Of a stretch of 26,330 nt of DNA, positions 1 through 7,329 are shown in pieces. This DNA is from Camelimonas abortus (GTDB lineage Bacteria > Pseudomonadota > Alphaproteobacteria > Rhizobiales > Beijerinckiaceae). The stretch lies in assembly GCF_042647165.1 (NCBI RefSeq), contig NZ_JBHRUV010000095.1, one strand, 5' to 3'. A program made the position numbers and the translations under genes. Below the pieces are notes generated by a model. It did no database searches and was not told the DNA's origin. It saw only the letters and a program-made list of their open reading frames with translations. The stretch's first letter is position 1. The number at the start of each line of letters is the position of its first letter.

Positions 1-564
1 GGCGGGGCGGACCGGCGGCGGCCGGACGGCCGGCGCGGCCGCGGCCGCGGCCGTCTGCGCGGCGGCGGCGGGATTGTAAACCGGAATGATGATGGCGGAG
101 CCGGGCGTGAGCGACTGGCCGGCAAGGTTGTTGGCGGCGCGGATGGCGGCCGGCGGCACGCCGTAGCGGTCTGCGATGGCCTGCACGGTGTCGCCCGGCC
201 CCACGGAGACGCGGGCGCCGCCGGCGGCGGTCCAGCCCGCGGCGCTGCCGGAGACCTGCTCGGGACGGACCCCGGTGAAGCCCTGTTGCGCAGGCCCTGC
301 GGTCGCGGCGGCGGGGCGCGGCGCGCCGGCCGGGTTGGCGCCGAAGCCGCCGGCGCCATACGAACCGCCGCCATAGGCGGGCGCAGGCGCGGCGCCGGGC
401 ACGTCCGCCGGCGGCAGGCTGCCGGTGGTCATGCCGTCGTTTCCGGAGAAACCGGCGAAGCGCTGGGAATCCGCGGCGCAGGCGGCCGCCAGCAGGGACA
501 GCAGGCTGACGCCGGCAATCCGGGCCAGCATGCCGGAACGGTTCGTCGGGTTGGTTTGAGGCAT
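1..564 (-). CDS. LysM-domain lipoprotein, DipM/NlpD-like, C-terminus beyond window
   Basis: Partial gene: the first 188 codons are present and the frame runs off the left edge. The start is ATG at 562-564. Residues 12-29 form a hydrophobic signal ending in an LLAAAC lipobox-like motif, so Cys29 is probably lipidated and the protein held in the outer or inner membrane facing the periplasm. A long Ala/Gly/Pro-rich linker follows. One LysM motif (VSVGPGDTVQAIADRYGVPP, then AANNL and an IIIPVY end) lies at about residues 117-162 and would bind peptidoglycan glycan chains. Family members in this position usually carry a C-terminal M23/LytM endopeptidase domain, either active or an amidase activator as in DipM and NlpD; that part is not visible here. 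Its place after pcm matches the dipM neighbourhood of alphaproteobacteria, which suggests a role in septal peptidoglycan splitting. Confidence 0.88.
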   Translation of the reverse strand, partial: MPQTNPTNRSGMLARIAGVSLLSLLAAACAADSQRFAGFSGNDGMTTGSLPPADVPGAAPAPAYGGGSYGAGGFGANPAGAPRPAAATAGPAQQGFTGVRPEQVSGSAAGWTAAGGARVSVGPGDTVQAIADRYGVPPAAIRAANNLAGQSLTPGSAIIIPVYNPAAAAQTAAAAAAPAVRPPPVRPA

Positions 565-625
565 CTCACATCCACCGGCTACGCAACGCCCGTAGTTAAA
601 CAGGATTCAGGTTAAGCAACGGTTT

Positions 626-651
626 CCGGAAAGCCGCGCAGGCCTTTCCGG
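626..651 (-). terminator. Inverted repeat between pcm and the LysM lipoprotein gene
   Basis: CCGGAAAG (626-633) and CTTTCCGG (644-651) form a perfect 8-bp stem with a 10-base loop, 130 bases after the pcm stop. No T-run follows on the minus strand, so it is at best a weak or Rho-assisted terminator, or a leader hairpin of the lipoprotein mRNA. Confidence 0.25.
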
Positions 652-780
652 CGGCAGTTTAACGCAACCTTCAACAGCAGACGCCGGCGACGGAGAATCT
701 GCATGACAGACGCCGCGTTCGCCGCGATCTGCATGACCGTCGCCGCGGCTGTAACGACATGTGGGGCAGGATGGCGCGTC

Positions 781-1455
781 TTACAGGGCCTGCGCGAGGC
801 CGGGCTGCAGGGGCGGCAGGCGCAGCGGGCCGCCGAGCCGTTCGGGAAAGGCGTCGCCGCGGCGCTCCACGCACACCAGCCGCGGGCCGGGCGGGGTGAG
901 TATGGCCCCGACCATGCGGCCGCCGTCGTTCAGCGCCGCCACCAGGGCCGGGGGCGCATGCTCCAGGGCGCCGTTCAGGATGATGCGGTCGAACCGGCCC
1001 CAGCGGCCGGCGTCGCCGGCGAGGCCGTCGGCGATCTCGACGCGGGCGTTGTCCAGCCCCAGCCGGGCGATGCGGCTGGCGGCGGCGATGCCGAGGGTGC
1101 GCAGGCGCTCAAGGCTCACCACCTCCCCGGCCAGATGCGCCAGAACGGCGGTGAGATAGCCCGAGCCAGAGCCCACCTCCAGCACGCGGTGGGCGCGCGT
1201 CACCGCCAGCTCGCCGAGCATCACCGCCAGCTGCACCGGCGAGGTCATGGTCTGGCCGCAGGGCAACGGCAGGGAGACGTCGGCGCGGGCCAGATCGGCG
1301 AAGCCGCGCGGGGCGAACATCTCCCGCGGGGCCAGCTCCATGGCGCGCAGGATGGCGGTGTCGCGCACGCCCCGCGACCGCAGGGCGAGCAGAAACGCCG
1401 CCGTCTCCTCGCGGGCGGCGAGCCCCCGTTCCTCCACCCCGGCCAGAGCTGCCAC
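781..1455 (-). CDS. pcm: Protein-L-isoaspartate O-methyltransferase
   Basis: A SAM-dependent methyltransferase that methylates L-isoaspartyl residues in aged proteins and so starts their repair in the cytoplasm. The signature CGQTMTSP at residues 66-73 matches the family's substrate loop (GQTISQP in other members). SAM motif I, VLEVGSGSGYLTAVLA, begins at about residue 91, with the acidic end of motif II (VVSLERL) after it. A longer frame begins with ATG at 1476, but GGAGGAGG sits four bases before the GTG at 1453-1455, so I prefer this GTG start (224 residues, near the usual 210-220). The gene follows surE by 115 bases, the classic surE-pcm stress-survival pairing. Confidence 0.93.
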   Translation of the reverse strand: MAALAGVEERGLAAREETAAFLLALRSRGVRDTAILRAMELAPREMFAPRGFADLARADVSLPLPCGQTMTSPVQLAVMLGELAVTRAHRVLEVGSGSGYLTAVLAHLAGEVVSLERLRTLGIAAASRIARLGLDNARVEIADGLAGDAGRWGRFDRIILNGALEHAPPALVAALNDGGRMVGAILTPPGPRLVCVERRGDAFPERLGGPLRLPPLQPGLAQAL

Positions 1456-1459
1456 GTCG

Positions 1460-1467
1460 CCTCCTCC
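1460..1467 (-). promoter_or_regulatory. Ribosome binding site deciding the pcm start
   Basis: Reads GGAGGAGG on the minus strand, four bases before the GTG at 1455, with its first GGAGG seven bases away. It lies inside the longer frame that starts at ATG 1476, which argues against that ATG. Confidence 0.6.
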
Positions 1468-1570
1468 GTCCCCCATGGCGCCGCGGCGGTCCCCGGTGCG
1501 CCGGGCCGGCGGCGGCGGAAATTAGCGCATGGAGGCCGTTAACAAATCCTGTCCCCGCGCCGGAGGCCCG

Positions 1571-2332
1571 TCAGGAGAACGCCCGCGCGTAGCGGGTCAT
1601 CAGCGGTTCGTCGGTCATGTTGATGCGCAGCGGCGTCACCGAGATCCTGCGCTCCTGCAGCGCCTTGAGGTCGGTGCCGTTGCCTGGCGTCGCGCGACTG
1701 GGGCGGAAGGTGAGCCAGTAATACGGGATCAGCCGTCCGTCGGCGCGCTCGAGAATGTCCAGCAGGCCGGGATCGCGCCGGCCCTGGGCGGTCACCGCCA
1801 CGCCCGTCACCTCCTCCGCGCCGCACGGCGGGAAATTGACGTTGACGAGGGTGTCGGCGTCCATGCCCAGCTCCAGCACCTTGCGGATCACCCGTTCGCC
1901 ATGGGCTGCGGCGCAGTCCCACGGCGCCGCCTCGCGCTGGCCGGGCGGGAACGACTGCGACAGCGCGATGGAGGGAATGCCGAGCATGCACCCTTCCATG
2001 GCGGCGGCGATGGTGCCGGAATAGATCACGTCCTCGGCCACGTTGTGGCCCTTGTTGACGCCGGAGAGCACCAGGTCCGGGCGCCGGTCGCGCATGATCA
2101 GGCGCACGCCCATCAGCACGCAGTCAGTGGGCGTGCCGCGCACGGCGAAGCGCTTTTCCGACACCTGGCGCAGGCGCAGCGGATCGCTCAGCGACAGCGA
2201 ATGGCCGACGCCGCTCTGGTCGGATTCGGGCGCGACCACCCAGACGTCATCGGAGATGGCCCGGGCGATCCGCTCCAGCACCACAAGGCCCTCGGCGTTC
2301 ACGCCGTCATCATTGGTGATCAGAATCCGCAC
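1571..2332 (-). CDS. surE: 5'/3'-nucleotidase SurE
   Basis: A metal-dependent phosphatase acting on nucleoside 5'- and 3'-monophosphates (some members also degrade short polyphosphate), found in the cytoplasm and linked to survival in stationary phase. The full family pattern is present in 253 residues: the N-terminal LITNDDG with metal ligands Asp8 and Asp9, Ser40 in DQSGVGHS, and Asn93 in LSGVNKG, followed by YSGTIAAAMEG. The start is GTG at 2330-2332, preceded by GGGAG with seven-base spacing. It lies between serS (112 bases upstream) and pcm. No key residue is missing. Confidence 0.97.
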   Translation of the reverse strand: MRILITNDDGVNAEGLVVLERIARAISDDVWVVAPESDQSGVGHSLSLSDPLRLRQVSEKRFAVRGTPTDCVLMGVRLIMRDRRPDLVLSGVNKGHNVAEDVIYSGTIAAAMEGCMLGIPSIALSQSFPPGQREAAPWDCAAAHGERVIRKVLELGMDADTLVNVNFPPCGAEEVTGVAVTAQGRRDPGLLDILERADGRLIPYYWLTFRPSRATPGNGTDLKALQERRISVTPLRINMTDEPLMTRYARAFS

Positions 2333-2359
2333 GAAATACTCTCCCGCCGCATTGCCCGC

Positions 2360-2380
2360 CGCGCCGGGGCTTCCGGCGCG
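2360..2380. other. GC-rich hairpin between serS and surE
   Basis: CGCGCCGG (2360-2367) pairs with CCGGCGCG (2373-2380) across a five-base loop. No T-run follows on the minus strand. It may slow or process the serS-surE transcript; it is not a clear terminator. Confidence 0.3.
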
Positions 2381-2444
2381 GCCGCTCCGTTTTCTCCCGG
2401 CGCGGCCGGCCGGCGCGGCGCGCGCCAGCCCCGCCCGGCCCGGC

Positions 2445-3842
2445 TCAGCCGATGCGCTTCAGCCCGCCCATGTAGGGAACCAGCGCCTCCGGCACGGTGA
2501 CCGAGCCGTCGGCGTTCTGGTAGGTCTCCATCACCGCGATCAGGGCGCGGCCCACGGCCACGCCCGAGCCGTTGAGGGTGTGGACGAAGCGGTTCTGCCT
2601 GCTCTCCTTCGCGCGGCAGCGGGCGTTCATGCGCCGCGCCTGGAAGTCGTTGCACACCGAGACCGAGGAAATTTCGCGATAGGCCTTCTGGCCCGGCAGC
2701 CACACCTCGATGTCATAGGTGCGGGCGGCGGCGAAGCCCATGTCGCCGGCGCACAGGGTCACCACGCGGTAGTGCAGGTCGAGCCGGCGCAGCACCGCCT
2801 CGGCGCAGGCGAGCATGCGCTCGTGCTCCTCCAGCGACTGCTCGGGCGTGGTGACGGACACCAGCTCCACCTTCGAGAACTGGTGCTGGCGCACCATGCC
2901 GCGGGTGTCGCGCCCGGCGGCGCCGGCCTCGGCGCGGAAGCAGTGGGTGAGCGCCGTATAGCGCTTCGGCAGCTCCTCCTCGGCGATGATGCTCTCGCGC
3001 ACAAGGTTGGTCAGCGGCACCTCGGCGGTGGGGATGAGCCAGCGGCCGCCCTCCTGCCACTCGGCGAAGGCCTGGCCCGCCGGATCGGCCGCGCCGGCCC
3101 CGGCGTGGCGGCGGACGTTGGCCTCGAACTGCTCGCGGGTGAGGCCGCCGGCGATGACGCGGAACTGGTCCTCGCGGAACTTGGGCAGCTGGGCGGTGCC
3201 GTACATGGCGTCGTCGCGCACCAGCAGCGGCGGGTTCACCTCCTCATAGCCGTGTTCGCTCACGTGCAGGTCGAGCATGAACTGGCCGAGCGCCCGCTCC
3301 AGGCGGGCCAGCTGGCCCTTCAGCACCACGAAGCGGGCGCCGGAGAGCTTCGCCGCGCTCTCGAAATCCATGAGGCCGAGGGCCTCGCCAAGCTCGAAGT
3401 GCTGCTTCGGCGCGTCCACCCCCTGCAGGCGGTCGGGGCGCTGCTCCGGCGGCGCGCCGTAAACCGAGCGCACCACATTGTCGTTCTCGTCGGCGCCGTC
3501 CGGCACGTCGGCCAGCGGCAGGTTGGGAATGGCCGCCAGCTCCCGCTCCAGCGCCGCCAGCGCCTCGCGCTCGCGCGCCTCCAGCTCCGGGGCGGCTTCC
3601 TTCAGCGCCGCCACCTCCGCCCTGAGGGCGCCGGCGCGGGCGGTGTCCTTCGCCTTCATCGCCTCGCCGATCTCTTTCGAGAGGGCGTTGCGCCGCTCCT
3701 GCGCAGTCTGGGCCGCCTGGATGGCGGCGCGGCGGGCGTCGTCCAGCTCCAGCAGGCGGGACGACATGGGCGCAAGTCCGCGGCGCGCCAGGGCGACGTC
3801 AAAGGCTTGCGGGTCGTCACGGATCAGGCGGATGTCGTGCAT
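2445..3842 (-). CDS. serS: Serine--tRNA ligase
   Basis: A class II aminoacyl-tRNA synthetase charging tRNA-Ser (and tRNA-Sec where present) with serine. The product is 465 residues, slightly longer than the E. coli enzyme. The N-terminus (MHDIRLIRDDPQAFDVALARRG) is typical, and residues of about 30-105 form the long Ala/Glu/Arg coiled-coil arm that grips the tRNA variable loop. Motif 2 is seen as FRAEAGAAGRDTRGMVRQHQ (near 300-320) and motif 3 as GSGVAVGRALIAVMET (near 425-440). A small insert rich in Ala/Gly (RRHAGAGAADPAG) lies between the dimer interface and the active site. The frame is open upstream, but the conserved N-terminus fixes the ATG at 3840-3842. The gene follows tatC by 178 bases. 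Confidence 0.98.
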   Translation of the reverse strand: MHDIRLIRDDPQAFDVALARRGLAPMSSRLLELDDARRAAIQAAQTAQERRNALSKEIGEAMKAKDTARAGALRAEVAALKEAAPELEAREREALAALERELAAIPNLPLADVPDGADENDNVVRSVYGAPPEQRPDRLQGVDAPKQHFELGEALGLMDFESAAKLSGARFVVLKGQLARLERALGQFMLDLHVSEHGYEEVNPPLLVRDDAMYGTAQLPKFREDQFRVIAGGLTREQFEANVRRHAGAGAADPAGQAFAEWQEGGRWLIPTAEVPLTNLVRESIIAEEELPKRYTALTHCFRAEAGAAGRDTRGMVRQHQFSKVELVSVTTPEQSLEEHERMLACAEAVLRRLDLHYRVVTLCAGDMGFAAARTYDIEVWLPGQKAYREISSVSVCNDFQARRMNARCRAKESRQNRFVHTLNGSGVAVGRALIAVMETYQNADGSVTVPEALVPYMGGLKRIG

Positions 3843-3967
3843 GGCTCCAACACGCTGGTTCTGTTCGCGCGCGCGGCGCGGACGTTGCGGAATGGCGCGG
3901 CCGCCGGGCGCCGCGCCAGCGCCGTGTTTGCGACCGCAGCCGCGCCTGGTCAACCCCGGAGACGGCG

Positions 3968-3992
3968 ACGGGGCCGCCCATGGCGGCCCCGT
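3968..3992 (-). terminator. Strong hairpin after tatC
   Basis: ACGGGGCCGCC (3968-3978) and GGCGGCCCCGT (3982-3992) form a perfect 11-bp stem with a CAT loop, 28 bases past the tatC stop. There is no T-run on the minus strand, so termination may be partial. Its position just after the tat genes and before serS supports a transcript boundary. Confidence 0.45.
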
Positions 3993-4020
3993 CCCGGACT
4001 GACGGCCCGTGCGCCCGCGC

Positions 4021-4842
4021 TCACTCGTGGGTGGCGGGCGTGACCTGCGCGGCCTCCGCCGCCTCGCGCGCCGCCTCGGCCGCGGCGCGCTTCTTCTCCG
4101 CCAGACGCACGGCGAAGATCGAGGCCTCATAGAGCAGCAGCGTCGGCACGGCGAGCGCCAGCTGGCTGATGACGTCCGGCGGCGTCAGCACCGCCGCCAC
4201 GACGAACACCGCGACGATGGCGTAACGGCGCTTGTCCTTGAGGAAGTCCGAGGTGATGAGCCCGGCGCGGCCGAGCAGCGTCAGGATCACCGGCAGCTGG
4301 AAGCAGATGCCGAAGGCGAAGATCAGCGTCATGATCAGCGACAGGTATTCGCTGACCTTGGGCAGCAGCTGGATGGCCGCCGCGCCCTCGCCGCCCGCCT
4401 GCTGCTGGCCGAGCGAAAAATTCATCACGATCGGCATGGCGATGAAATAGACCACCGCCGCGCCCAGCACGAAGAACGCCGGCGTGGCGATGAGATAGGG
4501 CCTGAAGGCGTCGCGCTCGTGCCGGTACAGGCCCGGGGCCACGAACTTGTAGACCTGCGTCGCCACCACGGGAAAGGACAGGAAGGCGGCCCCGAACACG
4601 GCGATGCGGATCTGGGTGAACAGATATTCCAGCGGCGCGGTGTAGATCAGGCGCACGTCGGCGCCGGGCCCGGCGGCGAACACATAGGGCCACACCAGGA
4701 TGTTGTAGATCTGCTTCGCGAAGGCGAAGCAGATGAAGAACATGACCACGAACGCGATGAGCGAACGGATCAGGCGCGCGCGCAGCTCGATCAGATGGTC
4801 GATCAGCGGGGCGCGGGAGGCTTCAATGTCGTCGTCGCTCAT
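4021..4842 (-). CDS. tatC: Sec-independent protein translocase subunit TatC
   Basis: The multispanning receptor subunit of the twin-arginine translocase. It binds the RR signal peptide of folded cargo at the inner membrane and recruits TatB and TatA. The conserved N-terminal cytoplasmic segment (PLIDHLIELRARLIRSL) is present, followed by six hydrophobic segments. The periplasmic TAPLEYLFTQIRIA and the FVAPGLYRHERDAFRPY region are both family hallmarks. The first periplasmic loop is extended (AAGPGADVR), and a QQQAGGEGAA insert lies before the fourth membrane segment. The tail is Ala/Glu-rich. The start ATG overlaps the tatB stop in an ATGA tetranucleotide (4839-4842), so the two genes are translationally coupled. 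Confidence 0.97.
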   Translation of the reverse strand: MSDDDIEASRAPLIDHLIELRARLIRSLIAFVVMFFICFAFAKQIYNILVWPYVFAAGPGADVRLIYTAPLEYLFTQIRIAVFGAAFLSFPVVATQVYKFVAPGLYRHERDAFRPYLIATPAFFVLGAAVVYFIAMPIVMNFSLGQQQAGGEGAAAIQLLPKVSEYLSLIMTLIFAFGICFQLPVILTLLGRAGLITSDFLKDKRRYAIVAVFVVAAVLTPPDVISQLALAVPTLLLYEASIFAVRLAEKKRAAAEAAREAAEAAQVTPATHE

Positions 4843-5537
4843 GTCGTCGCGTCACCGGCTGTCTTTGCGGGGGCGGCGCCGTCGTCCGGCGCTGCGGCTG
4901 CGTCCGCCGCCTGCGGCGGGGCCGGCGCGGCGGGCGAGGACTCCGCGACCCCGGCCGCGGGGGCGCTCTCCGCGGCGGGAACGCTTTCCGTGACGGCCGC
5001 AGGCAGCGGCGCGGACTGCTCCCGCGCCTGCGTCGCGGGCTCCGGCGCAGCGGCGCGCAGCTCCGCCGGGAGCTCCGGCGGCTCCGGCTCAGGCATGGTG
5101 GCGCTGGCCAGATAGTCGGCCTCGCTCACCTCCGCCGGGGCGGCGGCGCCCTCTCCGTCCCGCTCCGCGGCCGCGGCGGCGGACGCGCCGTCCGCGGCCC
5201 CTTCCGTCGCGACGCCGGCCGTTCCAGCGGCCGCGGCGCCCTTGCCGGCGCCGTCGATGGCCTCGCGCAGCTCGCTGCGCAGGCGGTCCGCCGGGTTGAC
5301 GCTGTTCTTCAGGTCGCGCGCCGTGTCGACCACGTCGGAGACGCCCTTGCGCAGGTCGGCCATTTCGGCCTCCTGCAGCGCCTCATTGAACTGGCGCTGG
5401 AACTCGCCGGCCATGCGGCGCAGCTTCGCCGTGGTCTGGCCCAGCGTGCGCAACGCCCGCGGCAGGTCTTTCGGGCCGATGACCACGAGGGCGACGGCGC
5501 CGATCAGCAGCAGCTCGCTCCATCCGATATCAAACAT
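4839..5537 (-). CDS. tatB: Sec-independent protein translocase subunit TatB
   Basis: Partner of TatC in the signal-peptide receptor complex of the twin-arginine translocase. The first 20 residues (MFDIGWSELLLIGAVALVVI) are the short membrane helix with the family Glu8. The GPKDLPRALRTLGQ hinge and a charged amphipathic helix (LRRMAGEFQRQFNEALQEAEMADLRKGV) follow. The product has 232 residues, longer than the E. coli protein (171), because residues from about 95 onward are a low-complexity Ala/Pro/Glu tail. The long tail is common in GC-rich alphaproteobacteria and probably disordered. It lies 174 bases after tatA and overlaps tatC by four bases. Confidence 0.96.
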   Translation of the reverse strand: MFDIGWSELLLIGAVALVVIGPKDLPRALRTLGQTTAKLRRMAGEFQRQFNEALQEAEMADLRKGVSDVVDTARDLKNSVNPADRLRSELREAIDGAGKGAAAAGTAGVATEGAADGASAAAAAERDGEGAAAPAEVSEADYLASATMPEPEPPELPAELRAAAPEPATQAREQSAPLPAAVTESVPAAESAPAAGVAESSPAAPAPPQAADAAAAPDDGAAPAKTAGDATT

Positions 5538-5711
5538 GTCGCGCTCTCTGGCTCGCCCGGCGGCGCCGCGGCGCGCGCCCCTCGCGGGGCGGTCACGGCG
5601 GGCGCGCCGCCGGCGACGGCCAGCGACACGACCGCATGGCCGCGCCGGCTCCTGGCGGGCGCCGCGCCCGCGGCCCCCGCCGTGTCAGCACGCCGGCGGC
5701 GTCCGGCCGCC

Positions 5712-5951
5712 TCAGGACTTGTGGCCAGTCTCCTCACGCACGCCGGCGCGCGCGTCAGCCTGCTGCTGGTTCTCCAGCGGACGCGGCGCCGGGGCCGCGG
5801 GGGTCTCCGGCTCGTCGTCCTGCATGCCCTTCTTGAACGACTTGATGCCCTTGGCCACGTCGCCCATCAGGTCGGAAATCTTGCCGCGCCCGAACAGCAG
5901 AAGCACGATCACGCCGACGACGACCCAGTGCCAGATGCTTGCGCCACCCAT
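5712..5951 (-). CDS. tatA: Sec-independent protein translocase subunit TatA
   Basis: The pore-forming or membrane-thinning subunit of the twin-arginine translocase. It starts MGGASIWHW, almost the same as E. coli TatA (MGGISIWQL), then has one membrane helix (VVVGVIVLLLFGRGKISDL) and the amphipathic KGIKSFKKGMQDDE segment. The product has 79 residues with a short polar tail. An upstream in-frame ATG at 5955-5957 exists, but GGGAG at 5959-5963 is only one base from it and seven bases from the ATG at 5949-5951, so the later ATG is chosen. The preceding gene is nagZ, 214 bases upstream; scpA and scpB, usual between them in relatives, are not present. Confidence 0.96.
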   Translation of the reverse strand: MGGASIWHWVVVGVIVLLLFGRGKISDLMGDVAKGIKSFKKGMQDDEPETPAAPAPRPLENQQQADARAGVREETGHKS

Positions 5952-5958
5952 CAACATT

Positions 5959-5963
5959 CTCCC
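5959..5963 (-). promoter_or_regulatory. Ribosome binding site deciding the tatA start
   Basis: Reads GGGAG on the minus strand, seven bases before the ATG at 5951 and one base before the alternative ATG at 5957. The spacing favours the shorter protein, as does the MGGxSIW family N-terminus. Confidence 0.55.
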
Positions 5964-6098
5964 GTTGCCAGGGCGGCCGCGCCGGCTCCTGGCGAAACTC
6001 TCCGGACCGGAGTGCTACCCCGCGCGGCGGCGGCGCGCAAAGCGCCGCGCCCGCCGGACGTCCGGAACATGGCGTCAAACTAAGCCGGCCTGGAGGCC

Positions 6099-6138
6099 AA
6101 AACAAGAAAATGCACGGCGTCTCCGCACAGGAGGCGCC
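6099..6138 (-). terminator. Possible intrinsic terminator after nagZ
   Basis: On the minus strand GGCGCCTCC (6138-6130) faces GGAGACGCC (6124-6116) across a five-base loop, with one C-A mismatch. Five bases later comes TTTTCTTGTTTT, the only T-rich stretch nearby. It begins 28 bases after the nagZ stop. A second small inverted repeat, GCCTGA-TAA-TCAGGC (6136-6150), overlaps its edge. Confidence 0.35.
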
Positions 6139-6165
6139 TGATAATCAGGCAGATCGCGCCGGCGG

Positions 6166-7179
6166 TCACGCCGCGGGCGCGGCCAGAAGCTCCGCGAGGC
6201 GCGCCCGCGCCGCCGCCACGTCCAGCGGCTCCGGCTGCCTCAGGACGCGGCCGAGGGCGGATTCGGCCCGCGCCAGCGCCCGGCCGGCCAGCAGCGGCGC
6301 CTCGGCGGCGATGGCCTGCATCTCGGCCATGTCGCCGTTGCAGTGCAGCGCAACGTCGCAGCCGGCGGCGAAGGCCCGCCGCGCCCGCGATCCCAGATCC
6401 CCCTGCAGCGCCTGCATGGAGAGGTCGTCGCTCATCAGCAGGCCGTCGAAACCGATGCTTCCGCGGACAATCTCCCCGATCACCCTGGCCGAGGTGGTCG
6501 CCGGCTGCTCCGGATCGACGGCCGTGTAGACCACATGCGCGGTCATGGCCATCGGCATGTCCGCCAGCGCCCGGAACGGCGCGAAGTCACACGCCTCCAG
6601 CTCGGCCAGCGAGGCCCCGACCACCGGCAGCGCAAGGTGGCTGTCCACCCCCGCCCGGCCGTGGCCGGGAATGTGCTTGATCACCGGCGCCACGCCGCCG
6701 GCCAGCAGCCCCTCCGCCGCGGCCCGCCCAAGGCGCGAGACGGTCTCCGGCGTCTCGCCGTAGGCGCGGTCGCCGATCACGTCATGGGCGCCGGGAGCCG
6801 GCACGTCGAGCACCGGCAGGCAATTCACGTCAATTCCGGCCTCGCGCAGGTCGTGGGCGATGAGCCGCGCCCCGAGCCACGCCGCCTCGCGCTGGCCGGA
6901 CCGGGACGGAACCTGGCCATAGGCGCGCCCGGGCGGATAGGCCGGCCACAGCGGCGGCGCAAGCCGCTGCACCCGCCCGCCCTCCTGGTCCACCAGCACC
7001 GGCGCCTGGCGCCCCACCGTCTCGCGCAGGGAGCCGGTGAGCCGTCGCAGCTGCTCCCGGTCGCGGACGTTGCGGCGGAACAGGATGAAGCCCCACGGGT
7101 CGGCTTCACGGAAAAAGCGGCGTTCGCCGTCCGTGAGTTCAGGTCCGGACAGGCCGGCGATCAGCGCGCGCGCTGGCAT
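6166..7179 (-). CDS. nagZ: Beta-N-acetylhexosaminidase (glycoside hydrolase family 3)
   Basis: A cytoplasmic enzyme that removes N-acetylglucosamine from 1,6-anhydro-MurNAc peptides during peptidoglycan recycling. In many Gram-negatives its products also feed AmpR-type beta-lactamase control. The product has 337 residues, the usual length. The family loop KHIPGHGRAGVDSHLALP is at residues 168-185 and carries the His of the Asp-His acid/base dyad. The nucleophile Asp251 is in GLLMSDDLSMQAL. DQEGGRVQRL at 64-73 and the Asn/Asp-rich NCLPVLDV at 119-126 also match. The ATG at 7177-7179 has GGGGAG seven bases upstream. The gene is 150 bases after the SPOR gene, its regular partner in alphaproteobacteria. 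Confidence 0.96.
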   Translation of the reverse strand: MPARALIAGLSGPELTDGERRFFREADPWGFILFRRNVRDREQLRRLTGSLRETVGRQAPVLVDQEGGRVQRLAPPLWPAYPPGRAYGQVPSRSGQREAAWLGARLIAHDLREAGIDVNCLPVLDVPAPGAHDVIGDRAYGETPETVSRLGRAAAEGLLAGGVAPVIKHIPGHGRAGVDSHLALPVVGASLAELEACDFAPFRALADMPMAMTAHVVYTAVDPEQPATTSARVIGEIVRGSIGFDGLLMSDDLSMQALQGDLGSRARRAFAAGCDVALHCNGDMAEMQAIAAEAPLLAGRALARAESALGRVLRQPEPLDVAAARARLAELLAAPAA

Positions 7180-7329
7180 GATGGCGCTCCCCGGCGCGCC
7201 CGGAGCGGACGCGCCATGCGATGCAGGATGACGGAGACAGCGTGACAGGAAGAAGCTGGACGGACGGACGCGGCGCCGCGGCGGACGGCGGCGTCCGCCC
7301 GGCGCAGGAAACCGGGGCGCCGCCCGGCC

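Noticed and set aside
595..662. Three TTAA sites before the LysM lipoprotein gene as a CtrA-binding region
   Set aside because: The spacing between sites (16 and 47 bases start to start) does not match the TTAA-N7-TTAA consensus, although TTAA is rare in this GC-rich DNA.
703..1542. A 279-codon open frame on the plus strand
   Set aside because: Antisense to pcm, whose methyltransferase motifs are clear.
2043..4043. A 666-codon open frame on the plus strand
   Set aside because: It is antisense to surE and serS, which are unambiguous, and has shadow composition.
7281..7298. Terminator after the SPOR gene (GCGGACG/CGTCCGC hairpin)
   Set aside because: A 7-bp stem with no T-run on the minus strand, in a region where GC-rich inverted repeats arise easily by chance.
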